8,625 bases of DNA from JAYTQG01 sp043746815 (GCA_043746815.1 JAYTQG010000157.1:1-8625), one strand, 5' to 3'; shown: positions 1 to 5,580, counted from the stretch's first letter. The notes: generated from the letters alone by a model not told the origin. A program made the numbers and translations.

Positions 1-317
1 CCGTGGCGCGGTTCCTCGCCAAGGACGATGTTCTCGGCAACCGTCATGACCGGGACGAGCATGAAGTGCTGATGCACCATGCCAATACCGAGCGCAATCG
101 CGTCTCGCGGTGATGCGATGGTCGTCAGCTTCCCGCGTACCCGAATGGTTCCCTCGTCCGGCGTATATAGGCCATAGAGAACATTCATGAGGGTCGATTT
201 GCCCGCGCCGTTCTCGCCGAGAAGGGCGTGGACCTCACCTGCCTGGAGATCGAAATCGATCAGGTTGGCTGCCGTCACGCTGCCAAAGCGCTTGGTAATC
301 CCAACAAATTCCAGCAC
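1..317 (-). CDS. Nucleoside/simple-sugar ABC transporter ATP-binding protein (N-terminal part, runs off the left edge)
   Basis: This is the first roughly 105 residues of an ABC ATPase that would energise import of the ligand bound by the Bmp-type protein encoded just upstream. Visible are the A-loop region (ITKRFGSV, about residues 7-14), Walker A GENGAGKST (residues 34-42), and the Q-loop stretch GMVHQHFMLV (residues 79-88) followed by PVMTVAENIVLG. The MVHQHFMLVP wording is typical of the double-domain ATPases (YufO/NupA type) paired with Bmp/PnrA nucleoside-binding proteins. Walker B, the signature motif and the second ATPase half lie outside the window. The start is uncertain. No in-frame ATG exists after the upstream gene's stop. 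The first standard start is GTG at 317. A CTG at 377 lies 4 nt after a strong GGAGGG and would add 20 residues. The gene is co-directional with the Bmp gene, 83 nt downstream of it. Confidence 0.9.
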   Translation of the reverse strand, partial: MLEFVGITKRFGSVTAANLIDFDLQAGEVHALLGENGAGKSTLMNVLYGLYTPDEGTIRVRGKLTTIASPRDAIALGIGMVHQHFMLVPVMTVAENIVLGEEPRH

Positions 318-381
318 CGGCGGCTGCCCCGACGCCTCAGCGTCAGGAGCAGCCGTATGTCCGGTGATGGCCGTCAGCGTT

Positions 382-387
382 CCCTCC
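382..387 (-). promoter_or_regulatory. Strong Shine-Dalgarno GGAGGG with no standard start codon after it
   Basis: On the minus strand GGAGGG lies 13 nt past the Bmp-type gene's stop. The only start-like codon at a workable distance in the ATPase frame is CTG at 377-375, 4 nt away. The standard GTG start at 317 is about 64 nt away, too far for this site to serve. Either the ATPase begins at a rare CTG, giving an N-terminus that reads roughly LTAITGHTAAP before the conserved domain, or the purine run is chance. Confidence 0.35.
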
Positions 388-400
388 GCTGACCGTTGCG

Positions 401-1438
401 TTACTTCGCGACCTCTGTCGGAACCTTGATCGTCCCCGCGATGATCTTTGCCTTCAGCCCATCGACCTCGGTCTTCAGAGCGGCTGGCACCTGATCGCTG
501 ATCTTGCCAAGCGCGACTCCACCGTTTTTCAGGGTGTAGAGCTTGTCGCCGCCCTTGAACTTGCCAGCCTTGGCGTCCTTGGCACTGTCGAACACGGCCG
601 TGTCGACCCGCTTCACGGCACTGGTGAGGATGTGTGCCCCGAGGAAGGACTGATCCTTGTCGACGCCGACGCCCCAGACGCCCTTCTCCTTCGCGGCATC
701 CAGCGAGCCAAGTCCGCAGCCACCGGCAACCTGGAACACGACCTGCGATCCCTGCTCAATCTGGCTGAGGGCCTTTTCTTTGCACTTTGCCTGGTCCACG
801 AAGTCGTTCGAGTATTCGATGATGACCTTGGCATCCGGGTTCGCCGCCTTCGCGCCAGCCTGATAGCCAGCCATGAAGATTGTGACTGAGGGGAAGGGGA
901 GCCCGCCCACCGCGCTGATGGTGTCGCTGCCCTTGGCCTTTGCCATCTTCGCCGCCATGTAGCCAATCAGGTAGCTGTTCTCGTTGGTCGAGAACACCAG
1001 GCCGCGGACGTTCTTCACCGTTCCGACCTTGCCCTTGCCATTCGGCGGGGGTGTGTTGCTGGGAAGGGCCGCCGCGGAGTAGTCGACGATCGCGAAGTTC
1101 TGCTTCGGGTATTTCCGCGCGATCTTGTCGATTGCATCGGCCATTGCAAAGCCCACGCCGATGGTGACCGAACTCTTGGCCTGGGCCACCGTCTTCAGGT
1201 TCTTGATGTAGTTCGACGGCTGCTTGGACTCAATCGCCGTGTAGGCGACGCCCAAGTCCTTCTTGGCCTTCTTGACACCGTCGAGTGCTGACTGGTTGAA
1301 GCCCTGGTCGTTAAAGCGACCGATGTCGCTTACCAGACCTACGGTTACCGGTGCGGTTGTCGCGGCGGTCGCTGAAATCGCGGCCGCTGCGGCAATTCCG
1401 ACGGCCAAGACCCCAACGGTTGAACGGCCTCGTCTCAT
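401..1438 (-). CDS. Bmp/PnrA-family nucleoside-binding protein of an ABC transporter
   Basis: This 345-aa exported substrate-binding protein belongs to the basic membrane protein family (Bmp, TmpC/PnrA), whose characterised members bind purine or other nucleosides. After a signal peptide come the family hallmarks: SDIGRFNDQGFNQSA (residues 37-51), IGVGFAMAD (93-101), FSTNENSYLIGYMAA (149-163), VVFQVAGGCGLG (233-244) and GVGVDKDQ (256-263), where the Asp corresponds to the ligand-ribose contact in PnrA. The N-terminus has an RRGR n-region, an Ala-rich hydrophobic core and a likely AxA cleavage site near residue 25. There is no lipobox cysteine, so it appears secreted rather than a lipoprotein. 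Two cysteines (219 and 241) could form a disulfide. The ATG at 1438 is preceded by AGGAG (1444-1448) with 5-nt spacing. The ATPase gene follows it. An 88-bp gap with a possible promoter separates it from deoA. Confidence 0.93.
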   Translation of the reverse strand: MRRGRSTVGVLAVGIAAAAAISATAATTAPVTVGLVSDIGRFNDQGFNQSALDGVKKAKKDLGVAYTAIESKQPSNYIKNLKTVAQAKSSVTIGVGFAMADAIDKIARKYPKQNFAIVDYSAAALPSNTPPPNGKGKVGTVKNVRGLVFSTNENSYLIGYMAAKMAKAKGSDTISAVGGLPFPSVTIFMAGYQAGAKAANPDAKVIIEYSNDFVDQAKCKEKALSQIEQGSQVVFQVAGGCGLGSLDAAKEKGVWGVGVDKDQSFLGAHILTSAVKRVDTAVFDSAKDAKAGKFKGGDKLYTLKNGGVALGKISDQVPAALKTEVDGLKAKIIAGTIKVPTEVAK

Positions 1439-1488
1439 GTGATCTCCTCATCCCCCCGGCGACGGGCCATTCCATCGCCTGTCTGATC

Positions 1489-1494
1489 GTTATA
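1489..1494 (-). promoter_or_regulatory. Possible internal -10 box (TATAAC) ahead of the Bmp-type gene
   Basis: In the 88-bp gap between deoA and the Bmp-type gene the minus strand carries TATAAC, a 5/6 match to TATAAT, directly preceded by TG. It lies about 51 nt upstream of the ATG and leaves room for the AGGAG site. No convincing -35 box is seen 16-18 nt upstream. If used, it would let the binding protein and transporter genes be expressed independently of cdd-deoA. Confidence 0.35.
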
Positions 1495-1495
1495 C

Positions 1496-1517
1496 AGCGG
1501 GGGTCGGGGCGCCCGCT
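1496..1517 (-). terminator. GC-rich inverted repeat after deoA (possible partial terminator or attenuator)
   Basis: AGCGGG (1496-1501) and CCCGCT (1512-1517) form a perfect 6-bp stem around a 10-nt loop, starting 9 nt after the deoA stop on the minus strand. No T-run follows. Instead the TATAAC box comes next. It could reduce read-through from deoA or stabilise the transcript 3' end. The assignment rests on position and pairing only. Confidence 0.3.
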
Positions 1518-1526
1518 ACGTCGTCG

Positions 1527-2795
1527 TCATCCAACTCGTTCGATGACGCGCCGAACTGCCCGCGGTTTGCGGTTTCCGATCGCGAATGCCGGGAAGAGCG
1601 ATGCCCGTCCGGCGGCGAGGTGCGCGTCATCGTCGGCGTGCAGCTCCGCGAGGACCTGCCCGACGACAATCTCGGCACCTGGGGCGACGCGAAGGACGAC
1701 GCCCGCGCCTGCGCTGACGGGATCTTCCTTTCGGGCGCGCCCCGCCCCGAGGCGCCACGCGGCGTGGCCGACCGCAAGCGCGTCGATCCTCTCGAGCACG
1801 CCGCCCTGCTCCGCCCGGATCTCGTCCATGAGGCGAGCGCGCGGGAGAGGTGCATCTGGATCGCCGCCCTGTGCTCGGACCATGCGGCGCCAGACGTCCA
1901 TTGCCCGTCCGTCCTTCAGCGCCGCTGCCGGGTCCCCGTCAACACCGGCCAGTGCCAGCATTTCTGTCGCCAAGGCCAGGGTCACCTCGACAACGTCCGG
2001 CGGGCCGCCACCCTGTAGGACCTCAATCGACTCTTCGACTTCAAGGGCGTTGCCCGCGGTCAGTCCGAGGGGAGTGTCCATGTTGGTGAGCAGCGCCACC
2101 GTGCGCACCCCGTGATCGGCTCCAAGGGCGACCATCGTCTGGGCCAACTCGCGCGCGTGTTCCACCTCACGCATAAACGCGCCCGCGCCGACCTTTACAT
2201 CCAAGACCAGCGCGTTCGTTCCCTCAGCGATCTTCTTGGACATGATCGAGCTGGCAATGAGCGGAATCGACTCGACCGTGCCGGTGACGTCGCGCAGTGC
2301 ATAGAGCTTGCGGTCCGCCGGGGCAAGGTCCGGCCCGGCGGCCGAGATGACAGCGCCAATTTCGGCCAGTTGCTGCATGAACTGCTGGCTGGTGAGGTCA
2401 GTCCGGATGCCTCGGATCGACTCCAGTTTGTCGAGGGTTCCCCCCGTGTGGCCAAGGCCACGCCCGGAGAGTTGGGGAACGGCGACACCGAATGCCGCGA
2501 CCAGCGGGCAAAGTGGCAGCGAGATCTTGTCGCCGACGCCACCGGTGGAGTGCTTGTCAACACTTGGCTTGCCGAGCGATGAGAGATCCAAACGCTTGCC
2601 CGAGCGGATCATCGTTTCGGTCCAGACAGAGAGCTCCGCGGGGCTCAGCCCGCGAAAGACAATTGCCATGAGGAGCGCCGACGCCTGCTCGTCCGCCACG
2701 CTGCCTGCGGTGTATCCGTCGATGAAAAAGCGGATCTCTTTGTCAGTCAGCTCCCGGCCGTCCCGTTTGGCTCGGATCACGTCAACGATGTTCAT
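1527..2795 (-). CDS. deoA: Thymidine phosphorylase / pyrimidine-nucleoside phosphorylase
   Basis: This 422-aa cytoplasmic enzyme carries out reversible phosphorolysis of thymidine, deoxyuridine or uridine to the base and (deoxy)ribose-1-phosphate. The helical N-terminal domain is followed by the phosphate-binding DKHSTGGVGDK (residues 80-90, His82) and the family signature SGRGLGHTGGTLDKLE (110-125). Substrate-site residues equivalent to E. coli Arg171, Ser186 and Lys190 appear as Arg168, Ser183 and Lys187 in the stretches ALRDVTGTVES and SSIMSKK. The C-terminal domain is complete, and the length is slightly short of the usual 430-440 aa. Sequence alone does not separate a thymidine-specific enzyme from a broader pyrimidine-nucleoside phosphorylase. 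Its ATG overlaps the cdd stop as ATGA, so translation is probably coupled; the Shine-Dalgarno is weak. This pairing fits a route from cytidine through uridine to uracil. Confidence 0.96.
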   Translation of the reverse strand: MNIVDVIRAKRDGRELTDKEIRFFIDGYTAGSVADEQASALLMAIVFRGLSPAELSVWTETMIRSGKRLDLSSLGKPSVDKHSTGGVGDKISLPLCPLVAAFGVAVPQLSGRGLGHTGGTLDKLESIRGIRTDLTSQQFMQQLAEIGAVISAAGPDLAPADRKLYALRDVTGTVESIPLIASSIMSKKIAEGTNALVLDVKVGAGAFMREVEHARELAQTMVALGADHGVRTVALLTNMDTPLGLTAGNALEVEESIEVLQGGGPPDVVEVTLALATEMLALAGVDGDPAAALKDGRAMDVWRRMVRAQGGDPDAPLPRARLMDEIRAEQGGVLERIDALAVGHAAWRLGAGRARKEDPVSAGAGVVLRVAPGAEIVVGQVLAELHADDDAHLAAGRASLFPAFAIGNRKPRAVRRVIERVG

Positions 2796-3190
2796 TGGCG
2801 GCTCAGGTCATCGGGACCGAACGCCTCCGGGAGAAGGCTGCCAAGGGCCACCGGTCCACCAGGACGGTCCACAAGGAGCACTGCGCCGCCGTGCTCGAAC
2901 AGCACCTGCCGACACCGGCCACATGGCGCGAGGGGCTCGCCGTCAGCGGCGACTACGGCAATTGCAAGGAGGCGTCCGCCGCCGGTTCCTGCGAGGTCAC
3001 TGATGAGGCTACATTCGGCGCACAGGCCAAGCCCGTAGCTCGCGTTCTCCACGTTGCAGCCGTGTACCAGGCGTCCATCCTCTGCGAGCCCGCACGCTCC
3101 CACGCGCACATTGGAATACGGCGCATACGAGCGCAGCGTCATCGATCGAGCGCCCCGACGAAGTTCTTCCCAGTTGATGTCAACCCCCAT
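2792..3190 (-). CDS. cdd: Cytidine deaminase
   Basis: This 132-aa zinc-dependent deaminase converts cytidine and deoxycytidine to uridine and deoxyuridine. It has the length of the homotetrameric small-CDA class. Visible are YAPYSNVRVGA (residues 22-32), the substrate-binding GCNVENASYG (44-53), the first zinc and catalytic site CAE (Cys57, Glu59) and the second zinc site PCGRCRQVL (Cys90 and Cys93). Position 60, which is Arg in the Bacillus-type enzyme, is Cys here (CAEC). From memory, mycobacterial CDAs share this variant, so it is a lineage marker rather than a defect. The ATG at 3190 lacks a clear Shine-Dalgarno but lies 7 nt after TAAGAT, suggesting a leaderless transcript. The gene overlaps deoA by 4 nt and is divergent from the adenosine kinase gene. 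Confidence 0.96.
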   Translation of the reverse strand: MGVDINWEELRRGARSMTLRSYAPYSNVRVGACGLAEDGRLVHGCNVENASYGLGLCAECSLISDLAGTGGGRLLAIAVVAADGEPLAPCGRCRQVLFEHGGAVLLVDRPGGPVALGSLLPEAFGPDDLSRQ

Positions 3191-3197
3191 TCAGTGC

Positions 3198-3203
3198 ATC
3201 TTA
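3198..3203 (-). promoter_or_regulatory. Predicted -10 box TAAGAT for cdd (leaderless start)
   Basis: TAAGAT fits TANNNT and ends 7 nt before the cdd ATG on the minus strand, which would place transcription initiation at or next to the A of the start codon. No good TTGACA-like -35 box is visible. Two other genes in this window show the same spacing. Confidence 0.5.
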
Positions 3204-3207
3204 GGCG

Positions 3208-3217
3208 GGCAGGTTCC
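3208..3217. repeat. Copy 1 of a shared 10-mer GGCAGGTTCC in the cdd/adenosine-kinase divergent region
   Basis: An identical 10-mer occurs at 5571-5580 in the other divergent promoter region. With one gap the similarity extends into the following TCGGC/CGGC bases. Here it lies 4 bp upstream of the cdd -10 box, inside the would-be -35/-10 spacer. An imperfect dyad, TCGGCACCGA, follows directly. It could be an operator, which is inference. Confidence 0.35.
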
Positions 3218-3257
3218 TCGGCACCGAAGGTCCGGGCATCTGCCTGCCAGCCGCGGC

Positions 3258-3263
3258 TAGACT
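3258..3263 (+). promoter_or_regulatory. Predicted -10 box TAGACT for the adenosine kinase gene (leaderless start)
   Basis: TAGACT fits TANNNT and is followed by an 8-nt spacer and then the ATG at 3272. No Shine-Dalgarno lies in that spacer, so the mRNA would begin at or within a base of the start codon. A recognisable -35 box is not seen. Confidence 0.5.
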
Positions 3264-3271
3264 CGCCGTCG

Positions 3272-4291
3272 ATGACGACGAACTTGGAGCAAGAAATAGC
3301 CCCTCGCCCTATCGATGTGACTGGTATCGGAAACGCCATCGTGGATCTGATTGCCCATGAACCGGATGCTCTGATTGCTGAGCTTGGGATGATCAAGGGC
3401 GCCATGAACCTTGTCGACGCGGAGCGCTCGGCGATGATCGTTTCTCGGCTCACCGCCCCGCTGGAGGTGGCGGGAGGTTCGGTTGCGAACACGATCACTG
3501 GTATTTCGTCACTGGGTGGGCGTGCCCACTACATGGGCAAAGTTCGCGACGACCGTTTGGGGCATGCCTTCTCCCGCTCGGTCGGTGAGATCGGCGTGGG
3601 GTTCACGACCCCCTTCGCGTCGAGCGGTCCGGCCACGGCCTGTTGCGCGATCCTCGTGACCGACGATGCCCAGCGCACGATGAACACCTACCTCGGCGCC
3701 TCAGTGGATTTCCGCCCTGAGGACGTCGATCGCAAGGTCATCGCCTCCAGCGCGATCCTCTACCTGGAGGGCTACCTCTTCGATCCGCCCCACGCCCAAG
3801 AAGCTTTCCGCGTCGCGGCTCGTCACGCGCGTGACGTGGGGACGTTGGTGTCGATTACGTTGTCCGATTCGTTCTGTGTTGATCGCCACCGTGACGCATT
3901 CCTTGAACTCATCACCGGACACGTCGACCTGGTGTTCGCGAACGAACACGAGATTTGCAGCCTCTTCGAGACTGATGACGTGGACGACGCGACGACCCGT
4001 CTGCGGGAACTTGGTGTCAGCGGCGCCATTACGCACGGGGCGAAGGGATCCACGCTGTTCCGGGATGGCGAGTTCGTCACCGTTGAGGCTCATCCGGTTG
4101 ATGAGGTTGTCGACACCACCGGCGCGGGCGACCTCTACGCCGCGGGTGTCCTCTTCGGATGGGCCCGCGGCTACGACCTGGAAACCTGCGGGCGCCTCGG
4201 CTCGGTCGCGGCGGCAGAGGTGCTTTCCCATCTGGGCGCGCGTCCGTTGGTGCCGCTTTCGGAGCTGACCGCGGAGCTGATTCCGGCCTAA
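3272..4291 (+). CDS. PfkB-family adenosine kinase
   Basis: This 339-aa ribokinase-fold kinase is predicted to make AMP from adenosine and ATP in the cytoplasm. The N-terminal DVTGIGNAIVDLIA (residues 15-28) carries the nucleoside-ribose Asp. PfkB motif 1 is GGSVANTITGISSLGG (68-83) followed by YMGKVRDDRLG. RTMNTYLGAS (135-144), YLEGYLFDPP (164-173) and LSDSFCVDRHR (197-207) closely resemble adenosine kinases of the proteobacterial type as I remember them. PfkB motif 2, DTTGAGDLYAAG (281-292), holds the catalytic base Asp287. The open frame extends about 480 nt upstream, antisense to cdd. ATG 3272 is chosen because homology begins just after it and TAGACT lies 8 nt before it. The stop TAA overlaps the stop of the convergent gene. 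Another PfkB sugar or nucleoside substrate cannot be excluded. The gene is probably equivalent to adoK in role. Confidence 0.88.
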   Translation: MTTNLEQEIAPRPIDVTGIGNAIVDLIAHEPDALIAELGMIKGAMNLVDAERSAMIVSRLTAPLEVAGGSVANTITGISSLGGRAHYMGKVRDDRLGHAFSRSVGEIGVGFTTPFASSGPATACCAILVTDDAQRTMNTYLGASVDFRPEDVDRKVIASSAILYLEGYLFDPPHAQEAFRVAARHARDVGTLVSITLSDSFCVDRHRDAFLELITGHVDLVFANEHEICSLFETDDVDDATTRLRELGVSGAITHGAKGSTLFRDGEFVTVEAHPVDEVVDTTGAGDLYAAGVLFGWARGYDLETCGRLGSVAAAEVLSHLGARPLVPLSELTAELIPA

Positions 4292-4578
4292 GGCCCCTCC
4301 AACGTGCCTCGCTCGATCTCGTCGAGGTAGATGAATTCGGGGGCCTTGACGCCCGCCCGCTGCCGCAGTTCGACCAGCTCGGGAGACTGGAAGAACTCTC
4401 GTGCGTCGTCGAGTGACGACCACAGGGACACGTGGACGACTCGGTTTTCGTCCGTCTCGTCTGCGAGGAGCTGGTAGCTGATCTCACCCGCGGCGCGGCG
4501 GATGGCGGCGGCGCCGTCGAACACCGCCTTCCACTCCGGGTACGCATCGACTTCGTGGATAATGAGGACGTACTTCAC
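4288..4578 (-). CDS. Small dimeric alpha/beta-barrel protein (antibiotic-biosynthesis-monooxygenase-like), function unknown
   Basis: This 96-aa protein has the ferredoxin-like pattern of the ABM/dimeric alpha-beta barrel superfamily. Strand MKYVLIIHEV is followed by the helix-forming DAYPEWKAVFDGAAAIRRAAG (residues 11-31), then strands around ISYQLLADETDENRVVHVSLW (33-53), the helix SLDDAREFFQSPELVELRQRAGV (55-77) and a final strand EFIYLDEI (81-88). Members include monooxygenases, heme-degrading enzymes and stress or signalling proteins. No catalytic residue can be assigned here. Start GTG 4578 has GAGGGG 6 nt upstream. The reading frame closes with TAG overlapping the TAA of the adenosine kinase gene on the other strand (CTAA at 4288-4291). 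It may be transcribed alone. Any link to nucleoside metabolism is only positional. Confidence 0.8.
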   Translation of the reverse strand: MKYVLIIHEVDAYPEWKAVFDGAAAIRRAAGEISYQLLADETDENRVVHVSLWSSLDDAREFFQSPELVELRQRAGVKAPEFIYLDEIERGTLEGP

Positions 4579-4602
4579 GTCCGTCCCCTCTCGAGTTTTG
4601 GC

Positions 4603-4622
4603 CGAAATCCCCGCGGATTTCG
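4603..4622 (-). promoter_or_regulatory. Perfect 8-bp stem-loop in the leader of the small barrel gene
   Basis: CGAAATCC (4603-4610) and GGATTTCG (4615-4622) pair perfectly around the 4-nt loop CCGC. The element lies about 25 nt upstream of the GTG start on the minus strand, ahead of the GAGGGG ribosome-binding site. It has no T-run, so it is not a standard terminator. It could be a protein operator or an RNA hairpin in the 5' leader. Confidence 0.4.
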
Positions 4623-4801
4623 AGGGGCCACCCCGGACCCCCTCCCGGTTTCAGCGTAGTGCGCATGTTGTGACGGCGTCAGCATTGAACGCGTCAACTT
4701 TGCGCCAAACTGCGGCGTCGGCCCGACGATACGACCGCGCGGGCCAATCGGGGTGCGAACCGGGCTTCTTCTTTGATTCGCGTCCGTTCGAGTACTCAAG
4801 G

Positions 4802-4814
4802 GTGGCAGTGCCAC
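4802..4814 (-). terminator. Palindrome GTGGCAGTGCCAC after the HAD gene (possible terminator)
   Basis: The 13-bp odd palindrome begins 17 nt past the HAD stop on the minus strand. As RNA it folds into a 5-bp GTGGC/GCCAC stem with a 3-nt loop. Only CCTT, not a T-run, follows it, so termination activity is uncertain. Confidence 0.3.
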
Positions 4815-4831
4815 GCCAGCAAATTCCGTGC

Positions 4832-5530
4832 TCAGACCGCCAACGCGGCGATTGCGTCGGGGGCATCGCGAAAGTGTTCGATCTGGGCGAGGCGCGGATG
4901 TTCATGCTCCAGCGGCGCGAGTTCCATCGACCAGGTGATGTGGTACGGAACGTGGACACCTGCGCCACCAATTTCGAGTACCGGAGCGATGTCCGAGCGC
5001 ACCGAGTTTCCGACCATGCAAAATCGCTCCGGGGCGCTTCCAATCTGGCTGAGCATCCGCCGGTATGTCGCGGAGTCCTTCTCAGCAACGATCTCGATCC
5101 GGGCGAATCGCTCGGCGATGCCGGATGCGGCCACCTTGGATTCCTGGTGAAACAAGTCGCCTTTCGTAACGAGGACAAGTTGGTAGCGCTGCCCCAGTCG
5201 ATCCAGCGTTTCTGCGACGTCGTCCAAGAGTTCCACGGGATGATCCATCAATAACTTGCCAAGCGTGATGATCTCCTCGACCGCCTGGCCTGAAATGCGG
5301 TGTTGCGAGAGCGCAAGCGCGGTTTCGATCATCGACAGCGTAAAGCCTTTGACCCCGTACCCGAACAGGCGCAGATTGCGCCGCTCCGTTTCGAGGAGGG
5401 CTGCCGAGGCGTCCGCCCGGTCGATCCACGGGGCGAGGAGATCAAGGAACCGGTCCTCGGTGAAAACGAAGTGGCCTTCGCTGTGCCAGAGCGTGTCGTC
5501 TGCGTCGATTCCGACTACGTCAATTGCCAT
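4832..5530 (-). CDS. HAD-superfamily hydrolase (probable phosphatase)
   Basis: This 232-aa haloacid-dehalogenase-fold enzyme resembles the YjjG/YigB-type phosphatases. Motif I is DADDT (residues 9-13), with nucleophile Asp9 and acid/base Asp11. A helical cap (about 20-95) follows. Motif II is Thr122 in LVLVTKGD, motif III is Lys151 in IVAEKDS, and motif IV is VGNSVRSD (173-180). Substrate cannot be read from sequence. YjjG-like relatives include pyrimidine nucleotidases, which would suit this gene set, but this is inference. The frame is open upstream for about 50 codons. The ATG at 5530 is chosen because MAIDVVGIDADDT is the canonical N-terminus and TAACAT lies 8 nt upstream. It is divergent from add, with 76 bp between start codons. 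Confidence 0.9.
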   Translation of the reverse strand: MAIDVVGIDADDTLWHSEGHFVFTEDRFLDLLAPWIDRADASAALLETERRNLRLFGYGVKGFTLSMIETALALSQHRISGQAVEEIITLGKLLMDHPVELLDDVAETLDRLGQRYQLVLVTKGDLFHQESKVAASGIAERFARIEIVAEKDSATYRRMLSQIGSAPERFCMVGNSVRSDIAPVLEIGGAGVHVPYHITWSMELAPLEHEHPRLAQIEHFRDAPDAIAALAV

Positions 5531-5538
5531 ATACGGTG

Positions 5539-5544
5539 ATGTTA
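5539..5544 (-). promoter_or_regulatory. Predicted -10 box TAACAT for the HAD gene (leaderless start)
   Basis: TAACAT fits TANNNT and is followed by CACCGTAT and then the ATG on the minus strand. The 8-nt spacing matches that of the adenosine kinase gene, and no Shine-Dalgarno is present between the box and the ATG. Confidence 0.5.
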
Positions 5545-5562
5545 ACGCAGCCCTGTCCGTAG

Positions 5563-5568
5563 TAGCCT
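5563..5568 (+). promoter_or_regulatory. Possible -10 box TAGCCT for add
   Basis: TAGCCT fits TANNNT and would give a leader of roughly 30 nt holding GAGG (5595-5598), 8 nt before the GTG start. TGTTAA at 5540-5545, 17 nt upstream, is a poor -35 match. The region overlaps the HAD promoter on the other strand, so the two may compete or be co-regulated. Confidence 0.3.
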
Positions 5569-5570
5569 CC

Positions 5571-5580
5571 GGCAGGTTCC
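5571..5580. repeat. Copy 2 of the shared 10-mer GGCAGGTTCC in the HAD/add divergent region
   Basis: This copy is identical to 3208-3217. Here it starts 2 bp after the predicted add -10 box, around the expected transcription start, where a bound protein would block initiation. For the HAD gene it lies about 27 bp upstream of the -10 box. It is followed by the dyad GCCGGC within CCCGGCCGGCTCC. Confidence 0.35.

Larger units (their letters stand above)
4579..4831. other. 253-bp intergenic gap between the HAD gene and the small barrel gene
   Basis: No supportable gene was seen in this gap. It holds a Shine-Dalgarno for the GTG start at 4578, a perfect 8-bp stem-loop (4603-4622), a weak minus-strand TACGCT -10 candidate (4653-4658) with CTGACG about 18 nt upstream, and a 13-bp palindrome just past the HAD stop (4802-4814). 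A GGTTCGCACC string on the minus strand near 4750-4760 resembles a tRNA T-loop but has no matching stem. Confidence 0.6.

Noticed and set aside
1351..2115. 254-codon plus-strand open frame opposite deoA and the deoA-Bmp gap
   Set aside because: It is low-complexity Arg/Ser/Ala/Pro sequence crossing two real minus-strand genes, with no domain.
3011..3022. CAEC in cytidine deaminase instead of CAER
   Set aside because: The zinc ligands and catalytic Glu are intact. The Cys variant is, to my recollection, normal in actinobacterial enzymes, so it is not an active-site loss.
2795..3271. Open frame extending the adenosine kinase about 160 codons upstream on the plus strand
   Set aside because: It lies wholly antisense to cdd and the divergent promoter region. 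Kinase homology begins right after ATG 3272.
3701..4423. 240-codon minus-strand open frame opposite the adenosine kinase
   Set aside because: Its composition is Arg/Gly/Ala-rich with no recognisable motif, as expected of a GC-rich shadow frame opposite a strongly conserved gene.
4745..4775. T-loop-like string GGTTCGCACC on the minus strand
   Set aside because: The flanking bases do not form a 5-bp T-stem, and no acceptor or anticodon arm was found, so it is not a tRNA.
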